Assembly (NCBI RefSeq): GCF_022023855.1
Contig: NZ_CP059449.1
Span: forward strand, 2,268,501-2,332,500
Source of the DNA: Azospirillum brasilense
Lineage (GTDB): Bacteria > Pseudomonadota > Alphaproteobacteria > Azospirillales > Azospirillaceae
Direction of reading: 5' to 3'
Length of the DNA stretch: 64,000 nucleotides
A program made the position numbers and the translations under genes. A model generated the notes under the pieces. That model was not told the origin of the DNA. It did no database searches and saw nothing but the letters and a program-made list of their open reading frames with translations. Shown piece by piece: positions 54,488 to 64,000 of this stretch (positions within the stretch are counted from its first letter, which is position 1; the number at the start of each line of letters is the position of its first letter).

Positions 54488-54681
54488 AGGGGCAGGTCCG
54501 AAGGTTACGGGGCAGGGTGGGAAACACGGAAAACCGGGTTGGAGACCGACAGGGCCGCGAGCAGGCACGAACAAGGTGCCGCCGCGGCCTTTTCGATTCC
54601 GGCTTTCGCCTCACCTCATATACTCATGCCCGAATCCGCGCCGGCGGCGCGTCCGAGGGTCCAGAAGAAGGAAAGACAGCG

Positions 54682-55236
54682 ATGGCGGCGGAAACCCCGG
54701 TGTGCGACTTCGGCCGGAAGGCGGAGGATTTCAGCCTGAAGGGAACCGATGGAAAGACCTACAGCCTGGCCGACGTCCAGGGACCGAGCGGCACGCTGGT
54801 CATGTTCATCTGCAACCACTGCCCCTATGTGAAGGCGGTGATCGGGCGAATCGTCGAAGAGGTCAACGCGCTGAGGGCCCACGGCATCGGCGCCGTCGCC
54901 ATCATGTCGAACGACACCGACGCCTATCCCGACGACGGCTTCGACAACATGAAGCGTTTCGCGGCGGAGCATGGCTTCACCTTCCCCTATCTGCTCGACG
55001 AGACGCAGGAGGTGGCGCGGGCCTACGGCGCGGTCTGCACGCCCGACTTCTTTGGCTTCAACGCCGACCTGTGTCTTCAGTACCGCGGCCGGCTGGACGC
55101 CTCCAAACGCGAACCGATCCCCGACGCCCCGCGCGAACTGTTCCACGCGATGGTCCGCATCGCCCAGACGGGGCAGGGGCCGACCGACCAGATCCCCAGC
55201 ATGGGCTGCTCGATCAAATGGCGGAATCCGGCCTGA
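54682..55236 (+). CDS. Thioredoxin-family (AhpC/TSA-like) protein
   Basis: 184 residues from the ATG at 54682, preceded by AAGGAAAGACAGCG. The thioredoxin fold has TLVMFICNHCPYVKAVIGRIVEEVN near residue 40, with a CxxC (CNHC) redox motif, and a cis-Pro region near AVCTPDFFGFNADLCLQYRGRLD. The C-terminal PSMGCSIKW is typical of this subgroup, which is annotated as thioredoxin-family or redoxin proteins. No signal peptide, so cytoplasmic. Its partner is unknown. Confidence 0.88.
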   Translation: MAAETPVCDFGRKAEDFSLKGTDGKTYSLADVQGPSGTLVMFICNHCPYVKAVIGRIVEEVNALRAHGIGAVAIMSNDTDAYPDDGFDNMKRFAAEHGFTFPYLLDETQEVARAYGAVCTPDFFGFNADLCLQYRGRLDASKREPIPDAPRELFHAMVRIAQTGQGPTDQIPSMGCSIKWRNPA

Positions 55237-55267
55237 TTCCGCCCAAAGCGCAGCCTTAATACCCGGA

Positions 55268-55303
55268 TGGGCGCCGTTGCGCCTTGACCGCGTGCGGCGC
55301 CCA
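55268..55303 (+). terminator. Inverted repeat after the thioredoxin-family gene
   Basis: TGGGCGCC and GGCGCCCA form an 8 bp stem with a 20-base loop, 31 bp after the stop; no T-run, so only a weak terminator candidate. Confidence 0.3.
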
Positions 55304-55407
55304 ATGCTATCCGGCCCTTTGAACCATCAGAACCGCCCGCCGCAGCCGCGCGCGGGCGCAATCCCCGCTGTAACGGTTTTCGTGCCGTAGGATGCCGCTG
55401 TAGAGCC

Positions 55408-56052
55408 ATGAGCGATATTTTCCGCGAAGTCGACGAGGATCTGCGCCGCGACCGCATGGAGCGCGTGTTCAAGCGCTACGGCGGCATCATGCTGGCGGCC
55501 GCGCTGGCGGTCGTCGCCGCGACGGGCGGCACGGTGGCTTGGCGCAACTGGCAGCAATCGCAGAAGGAGAGCGGGACGACGGCATTGGCCGCCGCCCTGT
55601 CCCAGGCCGCCCAGGGGCCGGACAAGGGCGTCGAGGCCCTGGCCGCCTTCGCCGCCAAGTCCGATCCCGGCATGGCCGCGCTGGCCCAGCTGAACGCCGC
55701 CGCCCTGCTGGCCCGCGAGGGCAAGACCGCGGAGGCCGTGGCCGTCTACGACACGCTGTCCAACAACGCCGGCGCCGCCGCGGTCTACCGCGAACTGGCG
55801 GCCCTGCTCTCGGTGATGCACCAGCTCGACTCCGGCGATCCGGCCCAGCTTCAGGCGCGGCTCCAGCCTCTGACGGCGGATGCCAATCCCTGGCGCTTCT
55901 CCGCCCGCGAGATGAGCGCCGTGCTCGCCGCCCGCGCCGGGGACAAGGAGCGTGCGCGCACCCTATTCCAGCAATTGGCCGACGACTCGCAGGCTCCGGC
56001 CGGCGTCCGGTCGCGCGCCGCCGATCTCGCCACCCTCTACGGCAAGAGCTGA
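55408..56052 (+). CDS. YfgM-like tetratricopeptide membrane protein
   Basis: 214 residues. A cytoplasmic N-terminus (DIFREVDEDLRRDRMERVFKRYG) precedes one membrane segment (about 27-45). The rest is a periplasmic alpha-helical repeat region with TPR-like helices (AQLNAAALLAREGKTAEAVAVYDTL). The layout matches YfgM, which associates with the SecYEG translocon and periplasmic chaperones, and whose gene usually precedes bamB and der, as here. The stop codon overlaps the bamB start (TGATG). Confidence 0.88.
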   Translation: MSDIFREVDEDLRRDRMERVFKRYGGIMLAAALAVVAATGGTVAWRNWQQSQKESGTTALAAALSQAAQGPDKGVEALAAFAAKSDPGMAALAQLNAAALLAREGKTAEAVAVYDTLSNNAGAAAVYRELAALLSVMHQLDSGDPAQLQARLQPLTADANPWRFSAREMSAVLAARAGDKERARTLFQQLADDSQAPAGVRSRAADLATLYGKS

Positions 56053-57434
56053 TGACCCGCATTCCCATGGCCGCCCCGACCGCGCACCCCACCGCGAAGC
56101 GCCCCTCCCTGCGCACCGCTCTGCTCTCCGCCCCGCTGCTCGCCGTGCTGCTCAGCGGCTGCGACACCGTCAGCGGGTGGTTCGGCAAGACCCCCGATCC
56201 GCCCCTGCCGGGCGAGCGGGTGTCCGTCCTGACCCGCGAGCGCAAGGTCGAGGTCGACCAGCAGTTGGTCGGCACGCCGGTCGCTCTGCCGACCGCCGTC
56301 GCCAACCCGGCCTGGGCGCAGCCCGGCGGCACGCCGGAACACGCCGGCGGCAACCTCGCTCTGTCGGCTACCCCCGCCGAGGCGTGGCGCGGCGACGTCG
56401 GCACGGGGGCCAGCAGCTCCCGCTCGCTTCTGGCGACGCCGGTCATCGCCGACGGACGTATCTTCGCCATGGACGCCGACTCGCACGTCGCCGCCCTGGA
56501 CGAGCGCACCGGGCGCCAGCTCTGGCGCATCGACACCAAGCCGGAGAAGGAACGCGGCGGTGCCAGCGGCGGCGGTGTCGCCTACGCCGACGGGCGCGTC
56601 TTCGCGGCCACCGGTTTCGGCGAGGTGGTCGCGCTCGATCCCGCCAACGGCTCGATCATCTGGCGCAAGCGCGTGCCGGGCCCGGTCCGCGGCGCGCCGA
56701 CGGTTGAGGGCGGGCGCGTCCTCGTCCTGACGCTGGACAACCAGCTCACGGCCCTGTCGGCCTCCGACGGTGCCGTGCAGTGGTCGCATCAGGGCATTCT
56801 GGAGACGGCGGGCCTGCTGGGCGCCGTCAGCCCGGCGGCCTCGCCGACCCTGATCGTCGCCCCTTACTCCTCCGGCGAGCTGTACGGCCTGCGTCCGGAG
56901 AACGGGCGCGTGGCGTGGCAGGAGAGCCTGGCGGCGATCCGCCGCAGCGGCGCCCTGAGCAGCCTCGCCGACATCCGCGGCCTGCCGGTGATCGACCGCG
57001 GCGTCGTCTACGCGATCGGCCATTCCGGCCGTATGATCGCCATCGACGAGCGCATCGGCATCCGCCTGTGGGAAGCCGAGATCGGCGGCACCCAGACACC
57101 CTGGCTCGCCGGCGACTATCTGTTCGTCGTCACCAACGATTCGGAGCTGGTCGCCCTGACCCGTCAGGCCGGTCACGCCCGTTGGGTCGCGCAACTCGCC
57201 CAGTTCACCGATCCGGAGGACAAGAAGGGGCCGATCACCTGGTCCGGTCCGGTCCTGGCCGGTGGCAAGCTCTACGTCACCGGGTCGAACGGCCAGATGC
57301 TTGCCCTGTCGCCCGCCGACGGGCAGGTGCTGACCCGCTATTCGCTGCCGGCCTCCACCTATTTGCCTCCGGTCGTGGCGAACAACACCCTATATGTCCT
57401 GGGCGAGAACGGTACGCTGGTGGCGTACCGCTGA
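56052..57434 (+). CDS. bamB: Outer membrane protein assembly factor BamB
   Basis: 460 residues from the ATG at 56052. A signal peptide with lipobox LAVLLSGC near residue 37 makes it a lipoprotein. The body is an eight-bladed beta propeller of PQQ-like repeats (GRIFAMDADSHVAALDERTGRQLWR; GEVVALDPANGSIIWRK; LTALSASDGAVQWSH; GELYGLRPENGRVAWQE). BamB scaffolds the BAM complex in outer membrane protein insertion. Order yfgM-bamB-der is the conserved proteobacterial one. Confidence 0.95.
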   Translation: MTRIPMAAPTAHPTAKRPSLRTALLSAPLLAVLLSGCDTVSGWFGKTPDPPLPGERVSVLTRERKVEVDQQLVGTPVALPTAVANPAWAQPGGTPEHAGGNLALSATPAEAWRGDVGTGASSSRSLLATPVIADGRIFAMDADSHVAALDERTGRQLWRIDTKPEKERGGASGGGVAYADGRVFAATGFGEVVALDPANGSIIWRKRVPGPVRGAPTVEGGRVLVLTLDNQLTALSASDGAVQWSHQGILETAGLLGAVSPAASPTLIVAPYSSGELYGLRPENGRVAWQESLAAIRRSGALSSLADIRGLPVIDRGVVYAIGHSGRMIAIDERIGIRLWEAEIGGTQTPWLAGDYLFVVTNDSELVALTRQAGHARWVAQLAQFTDPEDKKGPITWSGPVLAGGKLYVTGSNGQMLALSPADGQVLTRYSLPASTYLPPVVANNTLYVLGENGTLVAYR

Positions 57435-57470
57435 TCGCCATCCTTGGTTCTTTATAAGGCCCCCGGCCCG

Positions 57471-58874
57471 ATGTCCTTCACCGTCGCTCTCGTCGGTCGG
57501 CCGAATGTCGGCAAATCGACTCTGTTCAACCGTTTGGCCGGCAAGAAGCTGGCGCTGGTCGACGACACGCCCGGCGTGACGCGCGACTGGCGCTCGGCCC
57601 CCGCCCGTGTGGGCGGGCTGTCCTTCACCGTGGTCGACACCGCGGGCCTGGAGGACGTCACCGACGACAGCCTGGAGGCGCGGATGCGCCGCCAGACCGA
57701 ACGCGCCCTGGAACGCGCCGACGTGGCGCTGTTCATCGTGGACGCCCGTACCGGCATCACGCCCCTGGATCGCCACTTCGCGGCTCTGTTGCGCAAGAGC
57801 AAGACCCCCGTCATCCTCGTCGCCAACAAGGCGGAAGGCAAGGTGGGGATGACCGGACTCTATGAAGCCTTCGAGCTTGGCCTGGGCGACCCCCTCGCGC
57901 TGTCGGCGGAGCATGGCGAGGGCATGGCCGATCTGGTCCAGGCACTGCTGCCCTACGCCCCGCCGGAGCCGGAGGCGCTCGAGAAGGCTTCGGCCCCCGT
58001 CAAGGGCGAGGGGGAAGAGGAACTGCCCGTCGGCGACCAGCCGGAAACCGACGAGGAGCGTGCCCGCCCGATCCAGATTGCCATCGTCGGACGGCCGAAC
58101 GTCGGCAAGTCCACCCTGCTGAACGCCCTGATCGGTGAGGAGCGCGTGCTGACCGGCCCCGAGGCCGGGATGACTCGCGACGCCATCAGCGTCGATTGGG
58201 AATGGCGGGGCCGCAAGTTCCGTCTGGTCGACACCGCCGGCATGCGCCGGCGCGCCCGCGTCGATGCGAAGGTGGAGAAGCTGGCCGTCGCCGACGCCCT
58301 GCGCGTCGTCCGCATGGCCCAGGTCGTCCTCCTCGTGGTCGACGCCAACCAGATCCTCGACAAGCAGGACCTGACCATCGCCCGCACCGTGGTGGAGGAG
58401 GGGCGCGCCCTGGTCATCGCCCTGAACAAGTGGGACGCCGTGGACGACCGCGCCATGGCCCTGCGTCAGGTCGAGGACAAGCTGCAGGCCGCTCTGGCCC
58501 AGATCAAGGGCGTGGAGGTGGTGACCATCTCCGCCCTTCAGGGCAAGAAGCTGGACACGCTGCTCGACTCGATCCTGTCGACCTATGGGCAGTGGAACCG
58601 CCGCATCCCGACCGCCCAGCTCAACCGCTGGATCGAGGGCGTGCTGGATCACCACCCGCCGCCCCTGGTCGAGGGCCGGCGCGTGAAGATCCGCTACGCC
58701 ACGCAGGTGAAGGCGCGCCCGCCGACGGTGGCGCTGTTCGTGAACAAGCCGCTCGATCTGCCGGAAAGCTACCAGCGTTACCTGATCGCCCATCTGCGCG
58801 AGACGTTCGACCTGCCGGGCGTGCCGGTGCGGCTGCTGCTGCGCAAGCAGAAGAACCCCTACGCGGATGATTGA
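57471..58874 (+). CDS. der: Ribosome biogenesis GTPase Der
   Basis: 467 residues from the ATG at 57471. Two tandem GTPase domains: G1 [16 protein letters not shown] with [12 protein letters not shown] and NKAE-type motifs, then a second G1 [16 protein letters not shown] with [12 protein letters not shown] and LNKWD. An acidic linker ([19 protein letters not shown]) joins them. The C-terminal KH-like domain has [15 protein letters not shown] sequence (here [20 protein letters not shown]) and RIKIRYATQ-like sequence. Der is essential for 50S subunit assembly. Confidence 0.97.
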   Translation: MSFTVALVGRPNVGKSTLFNRLAGKKLALVDDTPGVTRDWRSAPARVGGLSFTVVDTAGLEDVTDDSLEARMRRQTERALERADVALFIVDARTGITPLDRHFAALLRKSKTPVILVANKAEGKVGMTGLYEAFELGLGDPLALSAEHGEGMADLVQALLPYAPPEPEALEKASAPVKGEGEEELPVGDQPETDEERARPIQIAIVGRPNVGKSTLLNALIGEERVLTGPEAGMTRDAISVDWEWRGRKFRLVDTAGMRRRARVDAKVEKLAVADALRVVRMAQVVLLVVDANQILDKQDLTIARTVVEEGRALVIALNKWDAVDDRAMALRQVEDKLQAALAQIKGVEVVTISALQGKKLDTLLDSILSTYGQWNRRIPTAQLNRWIEGVLDHHPPPLVEGRRVKIRYATQVKARPPTVALFVNKPLDLPESYQRYLIAHLRETFDLPGVPVRLLLRKQKNPYADD

Positions 58875-58875
58875 G

Positions 58876-58934
58876 CGGTTGCGCTCCCCGTCTTCCTCCC
58901 CGCTGGGCGGGGAGGAAAACGGGGAGCGCAACCG
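58876..58934. terminator. Large inverted repeat between converging der and fumarase genes
   Basis: CGGTTGCGCTCCCCGT and ACGGGGAGCGCAACCG are perfect 16 bp arms; inside them CCTCCCCGC and GCGGGGAGG form a second 9 bp stem. It fills the 61 bp between the two stop codons and can act as a bidirectional terminator. Confidence 0.85.
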
Positions 58935-58935
58935 G

Positions 58936-60570
58936 TTAGGCCAGCTTCAATTCCTTGAAGAAGTCGTTGCCCTTGTCATCGACGATGATGAAGGCCGGGA
59001 AGTCCTCGACCTCGATGCGCCAGATGGCTTCCATGCCGAGTTCCGGATACTCGACGCACTCCACCTTCTTGATGCAGTCCTGAGCCAGACGGGCCGCGGC
59101 GCCGCCGATGGAGCCCAGATAGAAACCGCCGTGCTTCTGGCAGGCCGCGGTCACCTCCGGGCTGCGGTTGCCCTTGGCCAGCATGACCATCGAGCCGCCT
59201 GCCGCCTGGAACTGCTCGACGAAGCTGTCCATGCGCCCGGCGGTCGTCGGACCGAAGGAGCCCGAGGCGTAGCCTTCCGGCGTCTTGGCCGGACCGGCGT
59301 AATAGATGGGGTGGTTCTTGAAATAGTCGGGCAGCGGCTCGCCGGCGTCCAGCCGCGCGCGCAGCTTGGAGTGGGCGAGGTCGCGGGCGACGATCAGCGG
59401 GCCGGTCAGCGACAGGCGCGTGCGGATCGGATACTGCTTCAGCGTGGCGAGAATCTCGCTCATGGGCTGGTTGAGATCGATCTTCACCACCTCGCCGGCC
59501 AGATCGCCGTCGGTGATTTCCGGCAGGTACTTGGCCGGATCGGTCTCCAGCTGCTCCAGGAAGATGCCGTCCTTGGTGATCTTGCCCACCGCCTGACGGT
59601 CGGCCGAGCAGGACACGCCGACGCCGATCGGCATGGAGGCGCCGTGGCGCGGCAGGCGGATGACGCGGACGTCGTGGCAGAAATACTTGCCGCCGAACTG
59701 CGCGCCGATGCCCATGGTCTGGGTCAGCTTGTGCACCTCCGCCTCCATGGCGAGGTCACGGAAGGCGTGCGCGTCCTCGCCGCCCTCGGTCGGCAGGTTG
59801 TCGAGGTAGCGGGCCGAGGCCAGCTTCACCGTCTTCAGATTCTGCTCCGCCGACAGGCCGCCGATGACGATGGCGAGGTGGTAGGGCGGGCAGGCCGAGG
59901 TACCGAGGTAACGGATCTTGTCCTCGAGGAACTTCAGCAGCCGGTCCGGCGCCAGCACCGACGGGGTGGCCTGATGCAGGAAGGTCTTGTTGGCCGACCC
60001 GCCGCCCTTGGCCATGAACAGGAACTTGTAGGCGTCCTCGCCCTCCGCGTAGATCTCGACCTGGCCCGGCAGGTTGTTGCGGGTGTTCTTCTCCTCGTAC
60101 ATGGAGATCGGGGCGAGTTGGCTGTAGCGCAGGTTGCGCTTCAGGTAGGCGTCGCGGGCGCCTTCCGACAGGGCGGCCTCGTCGCCGCCCTTGGTGAAGA
60201 CGCGGCGGCCCTTCTTGCCCATGATGATGGCGGTGCCGGTGTCCTGGCACATGGGCAGCGTGCCGGCAGCGGCGATGTTGGCGTTCTTCAGCAGGTCCAG
60301 CGCCACGAACTTGTCGTTCGGCGAGGCTTCCGGATCGTCGAGGATCGCGCGGATCTGGCCGAGATGGCCGGGACGCAGCAGATGGTTGATGTCCTTGAAG
60401 GCCTCTTCGGCCAGCAGGCGCAGGCCCTCCGGTTCCACCTTCAGGATTTGTTCGCCGTCGAACTCGACGACCGAGACGTGATCCGAGGTCAGCTTGCGGT
60501 AGGTTGTGTCGTCCTTGGCCAGCGGAAACAGAGTCGCGGCGCCGCGGGCGGGGCTGATGTCATCGGGCAT
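58936..60570 (-). CDS. fumA: Fumarate hydratase class I
   Basis: 544 residues from the ATG at 60570, with GGAAGGAAG upstream. It interconverts fumarate and malate in the TCA cycle. The [4Fe-4S] ligands are in [17 protein letters not shown] near residue 105, [11 protein letters not shown] near residue 225 and [14 protein letters not shown] near residue 315. The C-terminal beta domain has [31 protein letters not shown]. It is the large fused class I type, oxygen-sensitive through its cluster. Confidence 0.96.
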   Translation of the reverse strand: MPDDISPARGAATLFPLAKDDTTYRKLTSDHVSVVEFDGEQILKVEPEGLRLLAEEAFKDINHLLRPGHLGQIRAILDDPEASPNDKFVALDLLKNANIAAAGTLPMCQDTGTAIIMGKKGRRVFTKGGDEAALSEGARDAYLKRNLRYSQLAPISMYEEKNTRNNLPGQVEIYAEGEDAYKFLFMAKGGGSANKTFLHQATPSVLAPDRLLKFLEDKIRYLGTSACPPYHLAIVIGGLSAEQNLKTVKLASARYLDNLPTEGGEDAHAFRDLAMEAEVHKLTQTMGIGAQFGGKYFCHDVRVIRLPRHGASMPIGVGVSCSADRQAVGKITKDGIFLEQLETDPAKYLPEITDGDLAGEVVKIDLNQPMSEILATLKQYPIRTRLSLTGPLIVARDLAHSKLRARLDAGEPLPDYFKNHPIYYAGPAKTPEGYASGSFGPTTAGRMDSFVEQFQAAGGSMVMLAKGNRSPEVTAACQKHGGFYLGSIGGAAARLAQDCIKKVECVEYPELGMEAIWRIEVEDFPAFIIVDDKGNDFFKELKLA

Positions 60571-60743
60571 TCGGGGGCTTCCTTCCTGTTTTTGGGTCAC
60601 AGGCCCCGATGCGGCGCGTTGGAGCGCGCAAAAGGGCCAGGGCCACGCTCGCGCACCGTTATACACCCCTGCGCCCGGCGTACAACGGGAACGGAACGCC
60701 CTGCGGCGATAAGGAAAGGGCCTTGCCCAGGCCTTGAAACGAT

Positions 60744-60784
60744 GCGGCCCGGACCCACCGCCGAAGCGCTGGATGCCGGGCCGC
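60744..60784 (-). terminator. Inverted repeat after the NRPS-like gene
   Basis: GCGGCCCGG and CCGGGCCGC form a 9 bp stem with a 23-base loop, 23 bp after the stop; the tail on the minus strand is ATCGTTTC, so the terminator is weak. Confidence 0.4.
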
Positions 60785-60807
60785 AACAGTCCAACACCGA
60801 CAATAGC

Positions 60808-63800
60808 TTACGCGGCGCTCTTGAACTGAGCCGTCAACTCAGGCTGGCCTTCGACCACCGGCTCCGCAGGGGCGCCGGCCCATTCCGTGTGCGCCGGGAT
60901 CTCCTCGCCCTTCATGACCAGGGTCAGCGGGCCGAGATGGGCGTAATCGCCGACGCTGGTGTCGTACAGCACGGTGGAGCCGGCGCCGATGGTGACGCCG
61001 CGGCCGACCTTGACGCAGCCGACCTTCATCACGCGGTCCTCGTAGAGGTGGGTCTGCAGGGCCGACAGGGCGTTCACCGCGCTGTGGTCGCCGACCGTCA
61101 CGCAATCGAACTCGGTGATGTCGGTGGTGTCCATGAAGACGCCCTTGCCGAACTTGGTGCCGAACAGGCGCAGCACCCAAGGCAGCATCGGCGTGCCGCG
61201 CAGATGGTCCAGCAGCACCTTGCCGGCCAGACCCCAGTAGAGCACCGCCACCGCTTCCGTCTTCATGGCCCACCAGGACCACATCGGCTTCACGGTGGGC
61301 GTGTAGCGGCCCATCAGCAGCCACTTCACCAGAATGACCACCGCGACCATCGCCACCGGGATGGCGACGCTGACCGCCAGGAACTGCGCCAGAAAAGCGC
61401 CGTAACGCTGCTCCAGGATGGCCGGAGCGAACAGCTCCACCGCCAGCGTGCCGAAGGTGATGAACAGCATCGTCGGCATCGACAGGCTGAAGGCCTCGAA
61501 CACCGCGCGGCCCAGGCGTCGGGCCTTGGACGGCTCATAGGTCCAGTTGGCGCCGACCCCGTCGAAGCGCTGGCGCACCGGCAGCTTGATCGGCGGGCTG
61601 CCGAACCACGTCTCCCCGGCGGACATCGCCTCGTTGGCGGGCGGCTTCGACTTGATGCCGATCAGCGAGCCGGTGGGGATGCAGGAGCCCGCCGGCACCA
61701 CCGCGTCGTTGCCGACGAACACGCGCGCCTCGGTCTTCACCGGCTTCAGGAACATCCAGCCGCGGCGGATGTCCTCGTCGCCCAGAACCACCTCGTCGGC
61801 GATGAAGCACTTCTCGCCGATCTCCACAAGGTCGTAGCGCCCGGCGAGGTTGGTGGAGATCTCAGCATCCTTGCCGATCTTGGCGCCCATCAGCCGGTAC
61901 CACGCCCGCATGTAGACCGTGGCGTAGAGCGAGCTGAGCGTGTCGAGCATCACCTCGGTGGACAGCGCCACCATCCATTTGCGCAGATAGAAGCCGCTGT
62001 GCACCGAGTAGGTGCCGGCCTCGACGCGCGGCAGGACGATCCAGCGCACGGCGGCGATCATGCAGACCGTCACGGCGACCAGCGCCATGGCCGTCGGCCA
62101 GGCGATCAGCGGCAGGTAATAGAGATAGCTGACTCCGAAGACCGACCCCAGAACCCCGTCCAGATTGTCGAACAGGTAGAAGGCCGGGAAGATCGGCATC
62201 AGCGAGATCGGCGGCAGGGCCAGCAGCATCGCCGTGTAGAAGGCGGCGTTCAGCCCGCGGCGCAGCCGTCCGGCGGTTGCCGGGGCGGGCAGCTCCGCCC
62301 GGTCGACGCTGCCGACGCGGCGGGCCGGCGAGCCATCCCAGCGCTCATAGGCGCCGGTGCGGGCACCGGCGGGCAGGGCGGTCAGGTCGGCCAGCTCCGT
62401 GCCGGGACCGACCACCGCGTCCATGCCGATGACGCAGGACGTGCCGACATACGCGTCGGCGCCGATCTCCACCGCGCCGATGACCAGCTCATTCCCGATC
62501 ACCTCGGCGTTCGCCAGCTTCACCTTGCCGCCGATCGAGGCGCCGGCCCCGATGGTCACGAGGTCGATGGCCCCGGACTCGAACTCGCCGATCAGCGCTT
62601 CGTCGCCCACCTTGGCGCCGAGCGCGCGCAGGAGAACCCGCATAACCGGCGAACCCTGGAACCACTTCAGGTGGACGAGGCTGATGAAGCGTTGCGCCAG
62701 CCACCAGCGGTAATAGTAGGCGCCCCACAGCGGGTAACGCCCGGGCTTCGTCCGCCCGATGACCAGCCATTTGGCCGCGACGGCGATCACAACCGTGGCG
62801 GCGTTGATGACCATGTAGACGCCGAGCAGCGTGGCGATTTCCTGAAGGAAATTCGCGTCTTCGCCTGACAGCAGCATGTAGCTGACGAAGACACCGAGCC
62901 ACTGCGCCGTCATCAACGCCAGGATGAAGGGCAGGGCCGCCGCCTGCGCCGCCCCGCAGAGGAAGCGGCGGAGCAGGGGAGGCGGCGTGAAGGAACGGTC
63001 CTTGCGCTCCGCCCCGCCGCCATTGCCGCCCCGCGGCGCGCGGGCGTCCAGCCGCTCGGCCATGGCGCGCAGACTGCGGGCGCCATAGACGTCCTGCAGG
63101 GTCAGCCCGTCGAGATGCCGGGTCTCCCGCACCGCCGACACGAACCGCGCGGCGAGCAGCGAATGGCCGCCCAGATCCATGAAGAAGTCGGCTTCCAGCG
63201 GCACCGCCTGACCGGGGAAGACGCGCTTGGCGGCCTCCAGCAGGGCGGCCTCCGTCGGGGTCTGCGGCTCGTCCTGTTCGCTGGGGCCGGCGTCGTCGGT
63301 CAGCGGCGCGGCCTGCAGCGCCTTGCGGTCGGCCTTGCCGGACGTCAGGCGTGGCAGGCGATCCGTCACCTCGAAATGCGATGGCACCATGTAGCTCGGC
63401 AGCTGGGTGCGCAACTGGTCGCGCAGCGCCGTCTTGTCCAGCGCGGCGCCGGCCTGCGGCACCAGAAAGGCGACCAGCCGGTCCAGCCCGTTGTCGTTGC
63501 GCAGCACGACGGTGGCTTGGCTGACGCCGGCCATGTCGGTCAGCTTCGCTTCGATCTCGCCCAGCTCCAGCCGGAATCCGCGGATCTTCACCTGATCGTC
63601 GATGCGGCCGTGGAACAGCAAGTTGCCGTTCGGATCGACGCTCACCGCGTCCCCGGAGCGATAGAGCAGCGGGTCGTTGCCGTGGATGGCGAAGCTGTTG
63701 CGGATGAACTTCTCGGCGGTCAGGTCCGGACGTCCCAGATAGCCCTGCGCCACTCCCGGCCCGCCGATCAGCAGCTCGCCCTGGGTGCCGGGGGCGACCA

Positions 63801-64000
63801 GCGCCATCGCCTCGTCCACCACATAGCAGCTGTAGTTCGGAATCGGCCGGCCGATGGTGACCGGCTCGTCCGGGTGGACCTCGGCCACGGTGGCGACGAC
63901 GGTCGCCTCGGTCGGGCCATAGCTGTTGAAGATCGTCCGCCCCGGACGGCACCAGCGCGCGGCCACCGCGGGCGGGCAGGCCTCGCCGCCCAGGATGACG
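60808..64000 (-). CDS. NRPS-like protein: adenylation domain, carrier domain, Pls-type membrane terminal region (5' truncated by window)
   Basis: At least 1063 residues; the frame is open through the window edge (VILGGEACPPAV at the cut). Positions count from the cut. The adenylation domain continues with FNSYGPTEATV near residue 27, LLYRSGD, HGRIDDQVKIRGFRLELGEIE and LPRLTSGKADRKAL. The carrier has DFFMDLGGHSLLAARFVSA near residue 278 (Ser for phosphopantetheine). Then come six or so membrane segments and three tandem left-handed-helix acyltransferase-like blocks (MRVLLRALGAKVGDEALIGEFESG; MRAWYRLMGAKIGKDAEISTNLAG; LPWVLRLFGTKFGKGVFMDTTD). This layout is that of the NRPS terminal domain of epsilon-poly-L-lysine synthetase (Pls). 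No condensation or thioesterase domain is seen. Confidence 0.9.
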   Translation of the reverse strand, partial: VILGGEACPPAVAARWCRPGRTIFNSYGPTEATVVATVAEVHPDEPVTIGRPIPNYSCYVVDEAMALVAPGTQGELLIGGPGVAQGYLGRPDLTAEKFIRNSFAIHGNDPLLYRSGDAVSVDPNGNLLFHGRIDDQVKIRGFRLELGEIEAKLTDMAGVSQATVVLRNDNGLDRLVAFLVPQAGAALDKTALRDQLRTQLPSYMVPSHFEVTDRLPRLTSGKADRKALQAAPLTDDAGPSEQDEPQTPTEAALLEAAKRVFPGQAVPLEADFFMDLGGHSLLAARFVSAVRETRHLDGLTLQDVYGARSLRAMAERLDARAPRGGNGGGAERKDRSFTPPPLLRRFLCGAAQAAALPFILALMTAQWLGVFVSYMLLSGEDANFLQEIATLLGVYMVINAATVVIAVAAKWLVIGRTKPGRYPLWGAYYYRWWLAQRFISLVHLKWFQGSPVMRVLLRALGAKVGDEALIGEFESGAIDLVTIGAGASIGGKVKLANAEVIGNELVIGAVEIGADAYVGTSCVIGMDAVVGPGTELADLTALPAGARTGAYERWDGSPARRVGSVDRAELPAPATAGRLRRGLNAAFYTAMLLALPPISLMPIFPAFYLFDNLDGVLGSVFGVSYLYYLPLIAWPTAMALVAVTVCMIAAVRWIVLPRVEAGTYSVHSGFYLRKWMVALSTEVMLDTLSSLYATVYMRAWYRLMGAKIGKDAEISTNLAGRYDLVEIGEKCFIADEVVLGDEDIRRGWMFLKPVKTEARVFVGNDAVVPAGSCIPTGSLIGIKSKPPANEAMSAGETWFGSPPIKLPVRQRFDGVGANWTYEPSKARRLGRAVFEAFSLSMPTMLFITFGTLAVELFAPAILEQRYGAFLAQFLAVSVAIPVAMVAVVILVKWLLMGRYTPTVKPMWSWWAMKTEAVAVLYWGLAGKVLLDHLRGTPMLPWVLRLFGTKFGKGVFMDTTDITEFDCVTVGDHSAVNALSALQTHLYEDRVMKVGCVKVGRGVTIGAGSTVLYDTSVGDYAHLGPLTLVMKGEEIPAHTEWAGAPAEPVVEGQPELTAQFKSAA

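Noticed and set aside
58867..62868. 1333-codon rightward open frame
   Set aside because: It runs antisense to fumarase and the NRPS-like gene, both of which have clear family motifs. Its product is full of His, Arg, Gly and Asp without a fold; long shadow frames are usual in DNA this rich in G and C.

Overview
The window is high-GC, densely coded chromosomal DNA with no insertion sequence, integrase, phage gene or CRISPR array. Several things point to an alphaproteobacterium, most likely an Azospirillum-like member of the Rhodospirillales. These are the ubiquinol-cytochrome c chaperone, the rpmF-plsX-fabH-ihfA-merR-tRNA-Pro block, the K+-independent H+-pyrophosphatase, homospermidine synthase, a GTTC-N7-GTTC LexA-type box and the many PAS/chemotaxis genes. 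The taxon is inferred from gene content and was not looked up.

Layout. 1-7.6 kb: riboflavin and thiamine genes (3' end of ribBA, ribH, thiL) with nusB, a FliL-like membrane protein, hppA, and a divergent bamE / cytochrome bc1 chaperone pair. 7.0-11.2 kb: the DUF177-rpmF-plsX-fabH-ihfA-merR lipid/ribosome block, ending in tRNA-Pro(GGG). 11.3-13.7 kb: a CPA2 antiporter with a cyclic-nucleotide-binding tail and a small membrane protein. 13.7-24.1 kb: a divergent sulfur assimilation locus, with siroheme synthesis and sulfite reductase leftward, and APS reductase, ATP sulfurylase/APS kinase and a sulfonate-type ABC transporter rightward. 24.2-30.9 kb: acyl-CoA/lipid genes (SCP2, fadD, a LiuR-like MerR regulator, a thioesterase), a VOC protein and an MFS carrier. 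31-35.8 kb: acireductone dioxygenase, a double hemerythrin, then ornithine decarboxylase behind a long leader, and homospermidine synthase. 35.8-37.9 kb: divergent cobalamin genes cbiB and cobC. 38-46.3 kb: signalling genes (PAS-GGDEF, a two-gene Aer-like receptor, a large hybrid kinase and a solute-binding protein). 46.3-48.3 kb: kup. 48.5-51 kb: a 32-residue membrane peptide behind a LexA-type box, an AAA+ ATPase and two overlapping small ORFs. 51.3-54.5 kb: three LuxR-type regulators in AT-rich spacers. 54.7-58.9 kb: a thioredoxin-like protein, a YfgM-like protein, bamB and der. 58.9-64 kb: fumarase and a single-module NRPS-like enzyme resembling poly-lysine synthetase, cut by the window edge.

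Working together. The leftward siroheme/sulfite reductase operon and the rightward cysH-cysD-cysNC operon share a palindrome-rich 200 bp promoter region and form one sulfate-to-sulfide pathway. Ornithine decarboxylase and homospermidine synthase make homospermidine from ornithine via putrescine. BamE, BamB and YfgM serve envelope protein biogenesis.

The most interesting leads are four. The first is the SOS-box/32-residue membrane peptide unit, comparable in layout to Caulobacter SidA or E. coli TisB. The second is the ornithine decarboxylase leader with an Arg-ending upstream ORF whose ribosome-binding site could be masked by either of two repeats inside that ORF. The third is the Pls-like synthetase. 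The fourth is the set of small ORFs that ordinary gene calling would miss.
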